Assembly (NCBI RefSeq): GCF_036021035.1
Contig: NZ_CP107930.1
Span: 2,666,001 to 2,730,000, forward strand
DNA: 64,000 bases
Direction of reading: 5' to 3'
Source of the DNA: Kineococcus sp. NBC_00420
GTDB taxonomy: Bacteria > Actinomycetota > Actinomycetes > Actinomycetales > Kineococcaceae
The position numbers and the translations under genes were made by a program. Below, one piece after another: positions 30,847 through 38,246 of this stretch. The notes beneath the pieces are model-generated. The model searched no databases. It had not been told where the DNA came from and was given only the letters and a program-made list of their open reading frames with translations. The number at the start of each line of letters is the position of its first letter. Positions within the stretch are counted from its first letter, which is position 1.

Positions 30847-31539
30847 GTGAGCGACGTCGCCCCCGCGCCCCCCGACCGTCCGGCGGTCGTCCGGCAAGGC
30901 CTCTCCGTCGCCCTCGCGACCGGGCTCTACGGCGTCAGCTTCGGGGCCCTCAGCGTCACCAGCGGACTGAGCGTGCTGCAGACCTGCCTGCTCTCGCTGC
31001 TGCTGTTCAGCGGCGGGTCGCAGTTCGCGCTCGTCGGGGTGCTCGGGGGTGGCGGCAGCGTCGGGGCGGCGGTCGCGGCGTCGTCACTGCTGGGGCTGCG
31101 CAACGCGCTGTACGGGTTGCAGCTCAACCCGACGCTGCGACCGCGCGGCTGGCAGCGGATCGTCGTGCCCCAGCTGACGATCGACGAGTCCACGGCGGTC
31201 GCCGTCGCGCAGACTGCCCCCGCGCTGCGGCGGGTCGGTTTCTGGGTGACCGGGCTCGGCGTCTACGTCGGGTGGAACGTCATGACCCTCGTCGGTGCCC
31301 TGGCCGGCAACGCCCTCGGGGATCCGAAGCGCTTCGGCCTGGACGCGGCCGCGTCGGCGGCGTTCGCCGGGCTGCTCTGGCCGCGGCTGCGCGCGCGGGA
31401 ACCCGTCGCGATCGCCGTCGTGGGCGCCCTGCTCACCACCGCGCTCGTCCCCGTCGTCCCGCCGGGGCTGCCGGTGATCGCGGCGGCGCTCGCGGGTTCC
31501 GTGCTCGCGTGGTGCTGGCGCGGGAAGGCTGCCGCGTGA
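30847..31539 (+). CDS. azlC: AzlC family branched-chain amino acid exporter subunit
   Basis: A 230-residue membrane protein with GTG start. It has the AzlC/YgaZ pattern: RQGLSVALATGLYGVSFGALSVTSGLSVLQTCLLSLLLFSGGSQFALVGVLGGGGSVGAAV at the start, then LRNALYGLQLNPTLRPRGWQRIVVPQLTIDESTAVA with the conserved family segment, and further hydrophobic helices. AzlC works with the small AzlD subunit to export branched-chain amino acids or analogues. The azlD gene overlaps its stop by 4 bases, so the two form one transport unit. Confidence 0.9.
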   Translation: MSDVAPAPPDRPAVVRQGLSVALATGLYGVSFGALSVTSGLSVLQTCLLSLLLFSGGSQFALVGVLGGGGSVGAAVAASSLLGLRNALYGLQLNPTLRPRGWQRIVVPQLTIDESTAVAVAQTAPALRRVGFWVTGLGVYVGWNVMTLVGALAGNALGDPKRFGLDAAASAAFAGLLWPRLRAREPVAIAVVGALLTTALVPVVPPGLPVIAAALAGSVLAWCWRGKAAA

Positions 31540-31847
31540 GCGTCTGGGTGGCCGTGCTCGCGGCCGCGGCGATCGCGTTCGCCGCCAAGTTCGCCGGCTA
31601 CGTCGTGCCGCCGGCGGTCCTCGAGGAACCCCGCGTGCGTCGGGTCACGGGGGTGCTGCCCGCCGCGTTGCTGGCCTCGCTCGTCGTGCTGCAGACGTTC
31701 ACGACCGGACCGCACCTCGTCCTCGACGCCCGGGCCGCGGGGCTCGCCGTCGCGGTGGTCGCCCTGGTCTGCCGGGCGCCGTTCATCGTCGTCGTGGTGC
31801 TCGCCGCCGTGACCGCGGCGGGGTTGCGCGCCCTCGGGTGGGGCTGA
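31536..31847 (+). CDS. azlD: AzlD family small exporter subunit
   Basis: A 103-residue membrane protein whose GTG start overlaps the azlC stop (GTGA). It has four hydrophobic segments and the AzlD features WVAVLAAAAIAFAAKFAGYVVPPAVLEEPRVRRVTGVLPAALLASLVVLQTF and a late LVCRAPFIVVVVLAAVTAAGLRAL. It is the partner of AzlC. Length is normal for the family. Confidence 0.88.
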   Translation: MSVWVAVLAAAAIAFAAKFAGYVVPPAVLEEPRVRRVTGVLPAALLASLVVLQTFTTGPHLVLDARAAGLAVAVVALVCRAPFIVVVVLAAVTAAGLRALGWG

Positions 31848-31875
31848 TCCGGGTGCGGCCTGGGATGGTCGGGGG

Positions 31876-32535
31876 GTGAACGACAGCGAAGCCATCGAGC
31901 TCTACTACGACGACTTCGCCCCGCACTACGTGCCGGGCTGGCGGTCGCTGGAGCACTACGGCCCGCTCGTCGCGGACTTCCTGCTGCGTGAGGTGACGCC
32001 GGAGTGCCGCGTCCTCGACGTCGGCTGCGGGCCGGGGCAGCTGACCCGCGACCTCGCCCCCGACGTCCACGTCACGGGTACCGACCTCTCCCCCGGCATG
32101 CTCGCGGAGGCGAACCTCGGCCGGCCCGACGGTCGCTACGAGCAGCACGACTTCCACGACCCCTTGCCCGGTTCCTGGGGACGCTTCGACGTCGTCGTCG
32201 CCGTGGGCTGCCTGGAGTTCTGCCGCGACCTGCCGGGGACGTTGGGCAACCTCGCCGACGTGTGCGCGCCCGGGGCGCGGGTGCTGGTCGGGATCGTCGA
32301 GGACCGCACCACGCCGGGCAGTTCGCGGCGCGCGTTCTCCGAGGACGGGCTGCCCGGGATCGACATGCACGCCTACGACGCCACCGCGCAGCTCGCGGCG
32401 ATCACCGCGGCGGGGTTGTCGCCGTGGTCGTACCGGTTCGTGCCGGCCTGGCGCCACGACGAGTACTCCTACGTCGTGCGCTACGGGTTGTGGGAGCTGC
32501 GCGCGGACGGGACCGGAGCACTGAGGGTGTCGTAG
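31876..32535 (+). CDS. SAM-dependent class I methyltransferase
   Basis: A 219-residue protein with GTG start. Motif I is VLDVGCGPGQLTRDLAPD near residue 45, followed by the acidic post-I strand VTGTDLSPGMLAEAN, motif II FDVVVAVGCLEFCRDLPGTLGNLADVCAPGARVLVGI. The amino terminus YYDDFAPHYVPGWRSLEHYGPLVADFLL resembles small-molecule methyltransferases. The substrate is not known. Its last 55 bases overlap the end of the convergent GGDEF gene, an unusually long antisense overlap. Confidence 0.85.
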   Translation: MNDSEAIELYYDDFAPHYVPGWRSLEHYGPLVADFLLREVTPECRVLDVGCGPGQLTRDLAPDVHVTGTDLSPGMLAEANLGRPDGRYEQHDFHDPLPGSWGRFDVVVAVGCLEFCRDLPGTLGNLADVCAPGARVLVGIVEDRTTPGSSRRAFSEDGLPGIDMHAYDATAQLAAITAAGLSPWSYRFVPAWRHDEYSYVVRYGLWELRADGTGALRVS

Positions 32536-33527
32536 TCGACGAGGCGTCCCTTGCCGGCCCGCTTGGCCGCGTACATCGCGGCGTCGGCGCGACCCAGGAA
32601 CTCCTTGGCGTCGAGGGTGGGTGCCTGCCCCGGGAGGTGCGCCAGCCCGACGCTGACCCCGACGGTGATCGCCGTGCCGGCGATCTCGTGCCGGCCGGCC
32701 AGCACCGCCTCGGCCCGCTTCGACACCTCGCCCACGCTGAGCCCGCTCTCGACCAGCAGGGCGAACTCGTCACCGCCCAACCGGGCCAGGGTGTTCCCCG
32801 GCTGGATGATCGGCTGCCAGTGCTGCGCCAGCGCCACCAGCACCTCGTCGCCCGCGGCGTGGCCGAGGGTGTCGTTGACGCTCTTGAAGTCGTCGAGGTC
32901 GAAGAGCAGGACGGTCAGGGCCCGGCCGGTGCTGCGGTGCAGGTCCAGGGCGTGCTCGAGCCGGTCGGCGAACACCGCCCGCGTCGCCAACCCGGTCAGG
33001 TGGTCGCGGGTGGCGAGGCGACGCAGTTCGGCCTCGCGCGCGAAGGCCCGTTCGCGCAGCTTCTCGGCGACCAGGATCTGACCGAGCAGGGCCGCCAGCA
33101 GGTCCAGCAACGGCTGCAGTCCCCGTACGGTGGCCGGGTCGAGCTCTTGCGGGTGGAAGCCGCAGACGGTTCCGAAGACCTCGACGTCGGTGCGGATCGC
33201 CGCGCCCACGTAGGCGCGGACGCCCCACTCCCGGACCGCGGGCCGGTCCGCGTAGGCGGGCACGAGGAGGGTCGCCCCGGTGGAACCGGCCTCTCCCTGC
33301 GTCATCGCCTCGCACAGCGACCCCCGCCAGGGGACCCGGTCACCGTTGACCGAACCGTGGAGGTGGTCGCGGACCTCGAGGAGGACCTGTTCCTCCCCGT
33401 CGCGACGGGTGACCGCCCACATCCCCAGCGGGAGCTGCGCCTCGAGGTGCTCCAGCACCCGGGACGCGGCCTCGGCGAAGGAGAGCAGGGTCGAGGAGGC
33501 CTCCTCACCCACCGCGGTGCACGTCAT
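32481..33527 (-). CDS. GAF-GGDEF diguanylate cyclase
   Basis: A 348-residue protein from ATG 33527. Residues about 15-165 form a GAF-like sensor (LCEAMTQGEAGSTGATLLVPAYADRPAVREWGVRAYVGAAI, VFGTVCGFHPQELD), and a helix links to the GGDEF domain at about 180-335. That domain is intact: RDHLTGLATRAVFADRLEHAL, VLLFDLDDFKSVNDTLGHAAGDEVLVALA and ARLGGDEFALLVE. It should make cyclic di-GMP in response to a ligand or redox state sensed by GAF. No RxxD inhibitory site precedes the active site. A PilZ protein 4 kb away could be one target. Confidence 0.92.
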   Translation of the reverse strand: MTCTAVGEEASSTLLSFAEAASRVLEHLEAQLPLGMWAVTRRDGEEQVLLEVRDHLHGSVNGDRVPWRGSLCEAMTQGEAGSTGATLLVPAYADRPAVREWGVRAYVGAAIRTDVEVFGTVCGFHPQELDPATVRGLQPLLDLLAALLGQILVAEKLRERAFAREAELRRLATRDHLTGLATRAVFADRLEHALDLHRSTGRALTVLLFDLDDFKSVNDTLGHAAGDEVLVALAQHWQPIIQPGNTLARLGGDEFALLVESGLSVGEVSKRAEAVLAGRHEIAGTAITVGVSVGLAHLPGQAPTLDAKEFLGRADAAMYAAKRAGKGRLVDYDTLSAPVPSARSSHNP

Positions 33528-33554
33528 GGGATCTCTTCGACCGGCCGGGGCCCT

Positions 33555-34679
33555 TCATTGAGCCGAGTCCACCCGAGTGCTGCGCGTGAGGGTGAACTTC
33601 GGGGTGCGGGCGACCTGGCGGGTCGGTCCGACGACGCGCTCGAGCTCTCCGCGGTAGGTGAGGTGGGAGTTCCAGACCGTCAACAACGTGCCACCGGGCG
33701 CGAGCACGCGGGCCGCCGCCCGGAACACCTTCGAGGCGATCGCCGCGTGGACCGTCGCGCCCGCGTGGAAGGGCGGGTTCAGCAGCACCAGGTCGACGCT
33801 GGCGTCGGGGATGCACGCACCGGCGTCGTCACGGGTGACGGTGACGGCGACGCCGTTGGCCGCGGCCGTCAGCTCGGCGCTGGCGACGGCGTCCGCGGAC
33901 TCGTCGGTGGCGAGGACCCGGGCCGCGGGGAACGCCCGGGCGGCCGCGGCGGCGAGGAGTCCGGTACCGCAGCCGAGGTCGAGGACGGTGCCGGGATCCG
34001 ACCGGGCCACGACGTGGAGGTGCTCCAGCAGCACCCGGGTCCCGATGTCGATGCCGGCGCCCGCGAACGCCCCGCCCACCGCGCAGGCCCAGAGCCCGAC
34101 GTCGTCGTGGTGGACCCGGCGGGGCGCGGCCTCGGCGACGTCGGCGCGGGGCCCGGACGCACGCAGCACCCGGGCCTTCTGCCGGCCGAGGCTCGCGTCC
34201 ACCTCGGTGAACGCGTACCCGAGGACGTCGTTCATCCCGCGCGTCATGTGCTTGACCCGACCACCCGCGAACACGCGGACGTCCGGGGCGGCGTGCCGGG
34301 CGATGAGCCGTGCGGTGGCGTCGAGGGCTTCGAGGCTGCGCGGCAGCTTCACCAGCACCACGCCCGCGCCGGCCACCAGCGCGGCGTTCGGCACGGGGTG
34401 GGAGCGGAACCCGTCCAGGCCGAGGGTCGCGGCGTTCGCGGCGAGCGCGAGCTCCCCCGACAGCCGGTCCTGGTGGACGCGGACCCGCGCCGGGTGGTGG
34501 CCCGCGAGCGCCCCCAGGGTGATGGCCCCGTAGTCGTCGCCGATCACCGCGACGTCGGCGCCCGCGAGCGCCGGGGCGGCCTCGTCGAGCAGGAGCCGGT
34601 CCGCCGCGTCGACCGCGACGAGTTCGGGCGCCTCGATGTCGGGCCGGCGCCGGAGGACGTCGAAGACGGGTGGGATCAC
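33555..34679 (-). CDS. RsmC/RlmG-like 23S/16S rRNA guanine methyltransferase
   Basis: From GTG 34679 the protein has 374 residues. The amino-terminal half (VIPPVFDVLRRRPDIEAPELVAVDAADRLLLDEAA) is a decayed methyltransferase-like domain, as in RsmC and RlmG. The catalytic half has motif I TVLDLGCGTGLLAAAAARAFP, ATDESADAVASAELTAAANG and the catalytic motif IV VLLNPPFHAGATVH, with NPPFH typical of N2-guanine methyltransferases. It would methylate one guanine of ribosomal RNA; which one cannot be decided. It follows the TetR gene by 4 bases and may be read with it. Confidence 0.88.
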   Translation of the reverse strand: MIPPVFDVLRRRPDIEAPELVAVDAADRLLLDEAAPALAGADVAVIGDDYGAITLGALAGHHPARVRVHQDRLSGELALAANAATLGLDGFRSHPVPNAALVAGAGVVLVKLPRSLEALDATARLIARHAAPDVRVFAGGRVKHMTRGMNDVLGYAFTEVDASLGRQKARVLRASGPRADVAEAAPRRVHHDDVGLWACAVGGAFAGAGIDIGTRVLLEHLHVVARSDPGTVLDLGCGTGLLAAAAARAFPAARVLATDESADAVASAELTAAANGVAVTVTRDDAGACIPDASVDLVLLNPPFHAGATVHAAIASKVFRAAARVLAPGGTLLTVWNSHLTYRGELERVVGPTRQVARTPKFTLTRSTRVDSAQ

Positions 34680-34683
34680 CGCG

Positions 34684-35253
34684 TCACGATAGTGGCCAGC
34701 GTTCCAGCAGGTCGTCGAGCAGACGCGAGGTGCGGTCGGGGCCCATGCGGCCGTCCTCGGCGATGCCGGCGACGGCCAGGCCGTCGAGGACCGCGAGCAG
34801 GTGCGCAGCGGCGTCGTCGTCGGCGGGGGTGACGGCGGCCGCGCCGGGGCGACGGGCGGCGAGCAGGGCGGCGAAGACCGCCTGCAGGGCCGCCCACTCA
34901 CGGCTGTGCAGGGCGGCGATCTCGGGGTCGACGGCGGCGCGGGCGACGAAGGCCAGCCACACCCGGGCCTCGTCGCGGCGCCGGTCGTCCAGGGGGAGCA
35001 GCTGCCGGGCCAGGGTGCGCAGGCGCTCCGTCGGGTCCGCGTCGGCGGCGGCGGTCTCGAGACGGGCCCGGACGCGTCGGCCGACGAGTTCCACCGCGGC
35101 GACCAGGAGCTGCTGCTTCGTCCCGTAGTGGTGCTGGACGGAGCCGGGGCTGACGCCGGCGCGCGCCGCCACCGTGCGCACGCTGACGGCTTCGACCCCG
35201 CCGGCGGCGACCAGGTCGAGCGCGGCGAGCGCGATGGCCTCTCGTGCGGACAC
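34684..35253 (-). CDS. TetR family transcriptional regulator
   Basis: A 189-residue protein with GTG start behind ggaggggg. The HTH is SAREAIALAALDLVAAGGVEAVSVRTVAARAGVSPGSVQHHYGTKQQLLVAAVELV, and the rest is the helical ligand domain (RVWLAFVARAAVDPEIAALH, LLAVLDGLAVAGIAEDGRMG). It is divergent from a CPBP membrane protease gene. The space between holds two related operator-like repeats, so this protein probably represses both genes. Confidence 0.92.
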   Translation of the reverse strand: MSAREAIALAALDLVAAGGVEAVSVRTVAARAGVSPGSVQHHYGTKQQLLVAAVELVGRRVRARLETAAADADPTERLRTLARQLLPLDDRRRDEARVWLAFVARAAVDPEIAALHSREWAALQAVFAALLAARRPGAAAVTPADDDAAAHLLAVLDGLAVAGIAEDGRMGPDRTSRLLDDLLERWPLS

Positions 35254-35297
35254 CCGTCCCCCTCCGTCCGATCCGTCAGGCCGACACCTTGCGCCCG

Positions 35298-35348
35298 GTA
35301 CGACCGTATCGTCACCATGGCTCCATGCTCCGATACAGTCGTATCGTC
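35298..35348. promoter_or_regulatory. Twin TetR-type operators at the CPBP gene start
   Basis: CGTATCGTC occurs at 35305-35313 and again at 35340-35348, each completing an inverted repeat: TACG-2-CGTA at 35299-35308 and the perfect CGATAC-4-GTATCG at 35330-35345. The first copy lies upstream of the CPBP start and carries a -10-like TATCGT (35307-35312); the second lies within its first codons. The divergent TetR protein is the expected ligand. Confidence 0.6.
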
Positions 35349-36185
35349 CGTGGTCGTCGGTCCGTGCCCGCGTGGTCGGCGCCGGTCAGCTGGGCCGTGT
35401 TCGTCCTGGCCCTCGGTCTCGCCGGTGTCGCCGCCGCCGCAGCCGAGGTCGGGACCGGCGAGGGGTGGTTCGTGCGGGCGGCCCCGGCCCTCACGACGCT
35501 GCTGGTCGCCGTCCCCCTGCTGCTGGTGGTGCACCGTCGCCGGCGCACGGTGCTGGCCCTGCGGAACCCCCGTCAGGCGGTGGTCGGCGCAGGCGTCGTC
35601 CTCACGTCCGCCGTCGCGGTCTTCGGGGTGGGTGCGGCCGCCGGCGCCACCCGCGTCAGCGGGGTCGACGCCTCCGTGCTGGTGACCTTCCTGGTGCTCA
35701 ACACACTGGCCGCGCTGGCCCTGGAGGCGGTGCCGGAGGAGCTGGCGTTCCGGGGCGGGGTGTTCGGGGCACTGGCGTCCCGGGTGCCGACCCTGCCGGC
35801 CGCCGCCGCGACCACGGCCCTCTTCGTGCTGGCGCCGGCCGCGTCGATCTCCCTCACGTGGGCGGTGGGCTCCGCCCTGGGCCTGCCGGTGCCGCCCCCG
35901 ACCTTCGCGCCGGGCGGGCAGGACCCGGTGGCCTACGCGGTGCTGCTCGCCGTCTTCGGGTCGATGCTCGTGCTGGCCCGGCTGGCGACGGGATCGGTGT
36001 GGGCCTGCGTCGCCGCGCACCTGACGTTCCTGACCGTCAACCGCACCGTGTTCCCCAGCGCGTCCTTCCGCACCGGGGTCGACGTCGCCGTCGCTCCCGG
36101 GGCCGAGCTCCTCGTCCTGGTCTACCTGGGCCTGGCGACGGCCGGGTTCGCCGTCCTGGCCCGGCGACACCGGACCGGGCGCTGA
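35325..36185 (+). CDS. CPBP family intramembrane metalloprotease
   Basis: A 286-residue membrane protein from ATG 35325; GTG 35364 is a plausible later start because the second operator copy lies over the first codons. About eight hydrophobic segments are visible. The CPBP (Abi) motif 1 is EAVPEELAFRG near residue 140, with the paired Glu and Arg of EExxxR, and ACVAAHLTFLTVNR near residue 228 supplies the second-motif His and Asn. These proteins are prenyl protease homologues (Rce1-like) that act on membrane peptides; the substrate is unknown. Control by the adjacent TetR protein is likely. Confidence 0.88.
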   Translation: MLRYSRIVRGRRSVPAWSAPVSWAVFVLALGLAGVAAAAAEVGTGEGWFVRAAPALTTLLVAVPLLLVVHRRRRTVLALRNPRQAVVGAGVVLTSAVAVFGVGAAAGATRVSGVDASVLVTFLVLNTLAALALEAVPEELAFRGGVFGALASRVPTLPAAAATTALFVLAPAASISLTWAVGSALGLPVPPPTFAPGGQDPVAYAVLLAVFGSMLVLARLATGSVWACVAAHLTFLTVNRTVFPSASFRTGVDVAVAPGAELLVLVYLGLATAGFAVLARRHRTGR

Positions 36186-36192
36186 CCGGGGT

Positions 36193-37719
36193 TCAGGACC
36201 CGGCGGACTCCGGCTGCTCGGCCCACCACGCGCGCAGCTCCTGCTCTGCGACCTCGGGCCCCAGCGGGCCGCGGTCCATCCGCAGCCCCAGCAGGTGCTG
36301 GTAGGCGCGGCCGACGACGCGGGAGGGTCCGATCCCGAGCAGCGCCATGATCTGGGTGCCGTCGAGGTCGGGACGGATCGAGTCGAGCTCCTCCTGCTCC
36401 CGCAGGCGGGCGATCCGGGTCTCGAGGTCGTCGTAGGCGTCGGAGAGCCGCTTGGCCTTGCGGGCGTTGCGGGTCGTGCAGTCGCTGCGGGTCAGCCGGT
36501 GCAGGCGCGGCAGCAGCGGGCCAGCGTCGGTGACGTAGCGGCGGACGGCGGAGTCCGTCCACTCCCCGTCGCCGTAGCCGTGGAAGCGCAGGTGCAGCTC
36601 GGTGAGGCGGGCGACGCTCTTGATGGTGTCGTTGTCGAAGCGCAGGGCCTTCAACCGCTTCGCCACCAGCTTGGCGCCGACGACCTCGTGGTGGTGGAAG
36701 CTCACGCCGCCGCCCTCCTCGAACCGGCGGGTGCGGGGCTTGCCGATGTCGTGCAGCAGCGCGGACAGCCGCAGCAGCAGGTCCGGGCCCGGCACCTCGT
36801 CGTCGGGGCCGGAGCCCTCCAGGGCGATCGCCTGCTCGAGCACGGTCAGGGAGTGCTCGTAGACGTCCTTGTGCCGGTGGTGCTCGTCGATCTCCAGCTG
36901 CAGCGCCGGCAGTTCCGGCAGCACCCGCTCGGCCAGGCCGGTGTCCACCAGCAGCCGCAGACCCGCCACCGGGTCGACCGCGAGCAGCATCTTCTCCAGC
37001 TCCACCCGCACGCGTTCGGCCGAGACGATGGTGATCCGCTCGGCCATCGCCGTCATCGCGGTCACGACGTCGGGCGCGACCCGCATCTTCAGCTGGGCCG
37101 CGAACCGGGCCGCGCGCATCATCCGCAGCGGGTCGTCGGAGAAGGACCGCTCGGCCGTCCCGGGGGTGCGCAGGACGCCCGCGGCGAGGTCGGTGAGACC
37201 GTCGTGCGGGTCGGCGAAGTCCAGCGACGGCAGCCGCATCGCCATCGCGTTGACGGTGAAGTCGCGCCGCGACAGGTCCCCGACGAGGTCGTCACCGTAG
37301 GCGACCTCGGGTTTGCGGGAGTCGACGTCGTAGCTCTCGGAGCGGTACGTCGTCACCTCGACCACGACGTCCTTCTTGCGCGCGCCGATCGTGCCGAAGT
37401 CGCGGCCGATCTCCCAGTGCGCGTCACCCCAGGCCTTCAGCAGCCGGACGGTGTCGTCGGGGCGGGCGTCGGTGGTGAAGTCGAGGTCGGCGGAGCGGCG
37501 CCCCAGGAAGGCGTCGCGGACCGGCCCGCCGACGAGGGACAGCTCGAACCCGGCCCGCTCGAAGACGCGGCCGAGGTCGACCAGCAACGGCATGACCGGT
37601 TCCAGCGCGGTGATCGCGCGCGTCCTGGCCTGCTCCATCGCCTGCTCGAGGGCGGTCTTCGGATCCGTCGGGGCGCTTCGAGCGAGCGGGTCTGGCAGCA
37701 CGGGGTGCAAGCCTGCCAC
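36193..37719 (-). CDS. cca: CCA tRNA nucleotidyltransferase
   Basis: A 508-residue protein with GTG start. The nucleotidyltransferase head has FELSLVGGPVRDAFLGRRSADLDFTTDARP near residue 60, with the metal-binding Asp pair DLDF, then RRDFTVNAMAMRLPS and the RNA-binding DPLRMMRAARFAAQ. An HD domain follows: YEHSLTVLEQAI and LLRLSALLHDIGKPRTRRF. It adds or repairs the CCA end of tRNA. Actinobacterial enzymes of this HD-containing type are found in this exact place, divergent from a Nudix gene near the origin of replication. The length is usual. Confidence 0.94.
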   Translation of the reverse strand: MAGLHPVLPDPLARSAPTDPKTALEQAMEQARTRAITALEPVMPLLVDLGRVFERAGFELSLVGGPVRDAFLGRRSADLDFTTDARPDDTVRLLKAWGDAHWEIGRDFGTIGARKKDVVVEVTTYRSESYDVDSRKPEVAYGDDLVGDLSRRDFTVNAMAMRLPSLDFADPHDGLTDLAAGVLRTPGTAERSFSDDPLRMMRAARFAAQLKMRVAPDVVTAMTAMAERITIVSAERVRVELEKMLLAVDPVAGLRLLVDTGLAERVLPELPALQLEIDEHHRHKDVYEHSLTVLEQAIALEGSGPDDEVPGPDLLLRLSALLHDIGKPRTRRFEEGGGVSFHHHEVVGAKLVAKRLKALRFDNDTIKSVARLTELHLRFHGYGDGEWTDSAVRRYVTDAGPLLPRLHRLTRSDCTTRNARKAKRLSDAYDDLETRIARLREQEELDSIRPDLDGTQIMALLGIGPSRVVGRAYQHLLGLRMDRGPLGPEVAEQELRAWWAEQPESAGS

Positions 37720-37762
37720 GTCTACGCCCGAAGCCGTGCGCGCTGCTGGCTAGAGTGAGCCG

Positions 37763-38239
37763 ATGGTCAAGCCTGCCCGGGAGCCGCGTCGCCGGCTGCC
37801 CACCGTGCAGGAGACGTCCTCGGGTGGGCTCGTCGTCGACCTCTCGACCGGGGTCCCGCGGGCCGCGGTGATCTGCCGGCTCAACCGCGCGGGGCGCCAG
37901 GAGTGGTGCCTGCCCAAGGGTCACCTCGAAGGCGAGGAGACCCTCGAAGAGGCCGCGGTGCGCGAGATCGAGGAGGAGACCGGGATCCGCGGCGAGATCG
38001 TCGAGGACCTCGGCAGCATCGACTACTGGTTCTCAGCCGACGGCCGTCGCATCCACAAGGTCGTGCACCTGTTCCTGCTCAAGGCGACCGGCGGCACCCT
38101 GACCGTGGAGAACGACCCGGACGCCGAGGCCATCGACGTCGAGTGGATCGCGTTCAGCGACCTCGACGCACGGCTCGCCTTCCCCAACGAGCGTCGGGCC
38201 GCCCTCGCCGCGACCGCACTGCTGGGCGAACTGGCGTGA
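37763..38239 (+). CDS. Nudix hydrolase
   Basis: A 158-residue protein from ATG 37763. The Nudix box is complete: GHLEGEETLEEAAVREIEEETGI near residue 53 (G-x5-E-x7-RE-U-x-EE-x-GU). Strands before and after (SGGLVVDL, AVICRLNRAGRQEWCLPK, HLFLLKATGG) complete the fold. It would hydrolyse a nucleoside diphosphate derivative. This gene is conserved between cca and the DUF6049/murJ genes in actinobacteria. A TAGAGT hexamer at 37751-37756 ends 6 bases before the ATG, so the transcript may be leaderless, though no -35 is convincing. Confidence 0.93.
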   Translation: MVKPAREPRRRLPTVQETSSGGLVVDLSTGVPRAAVICRLNRAGRQEWCLPKGHLEGEETLEEAAVREIEEETGIRGEIVEDLGSIDYWFSADGRRIHKVVHLFLLKATGGTLTVENDPDAEAIDVEWIAFSDLDARLAFPNERRAALAATALLGELA

Positions 38240-38246
38240 CCACCGC

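Noticed and set aside
32004-34832. A 942-codon open frame on the plus strand
   Set aside because: It crosses a methyltransferase, a GGDEF gene and an RsmC-like gene that are all convincing in other frames. The product is low-complexity Arg/Gly/Asp-rich with no domain.
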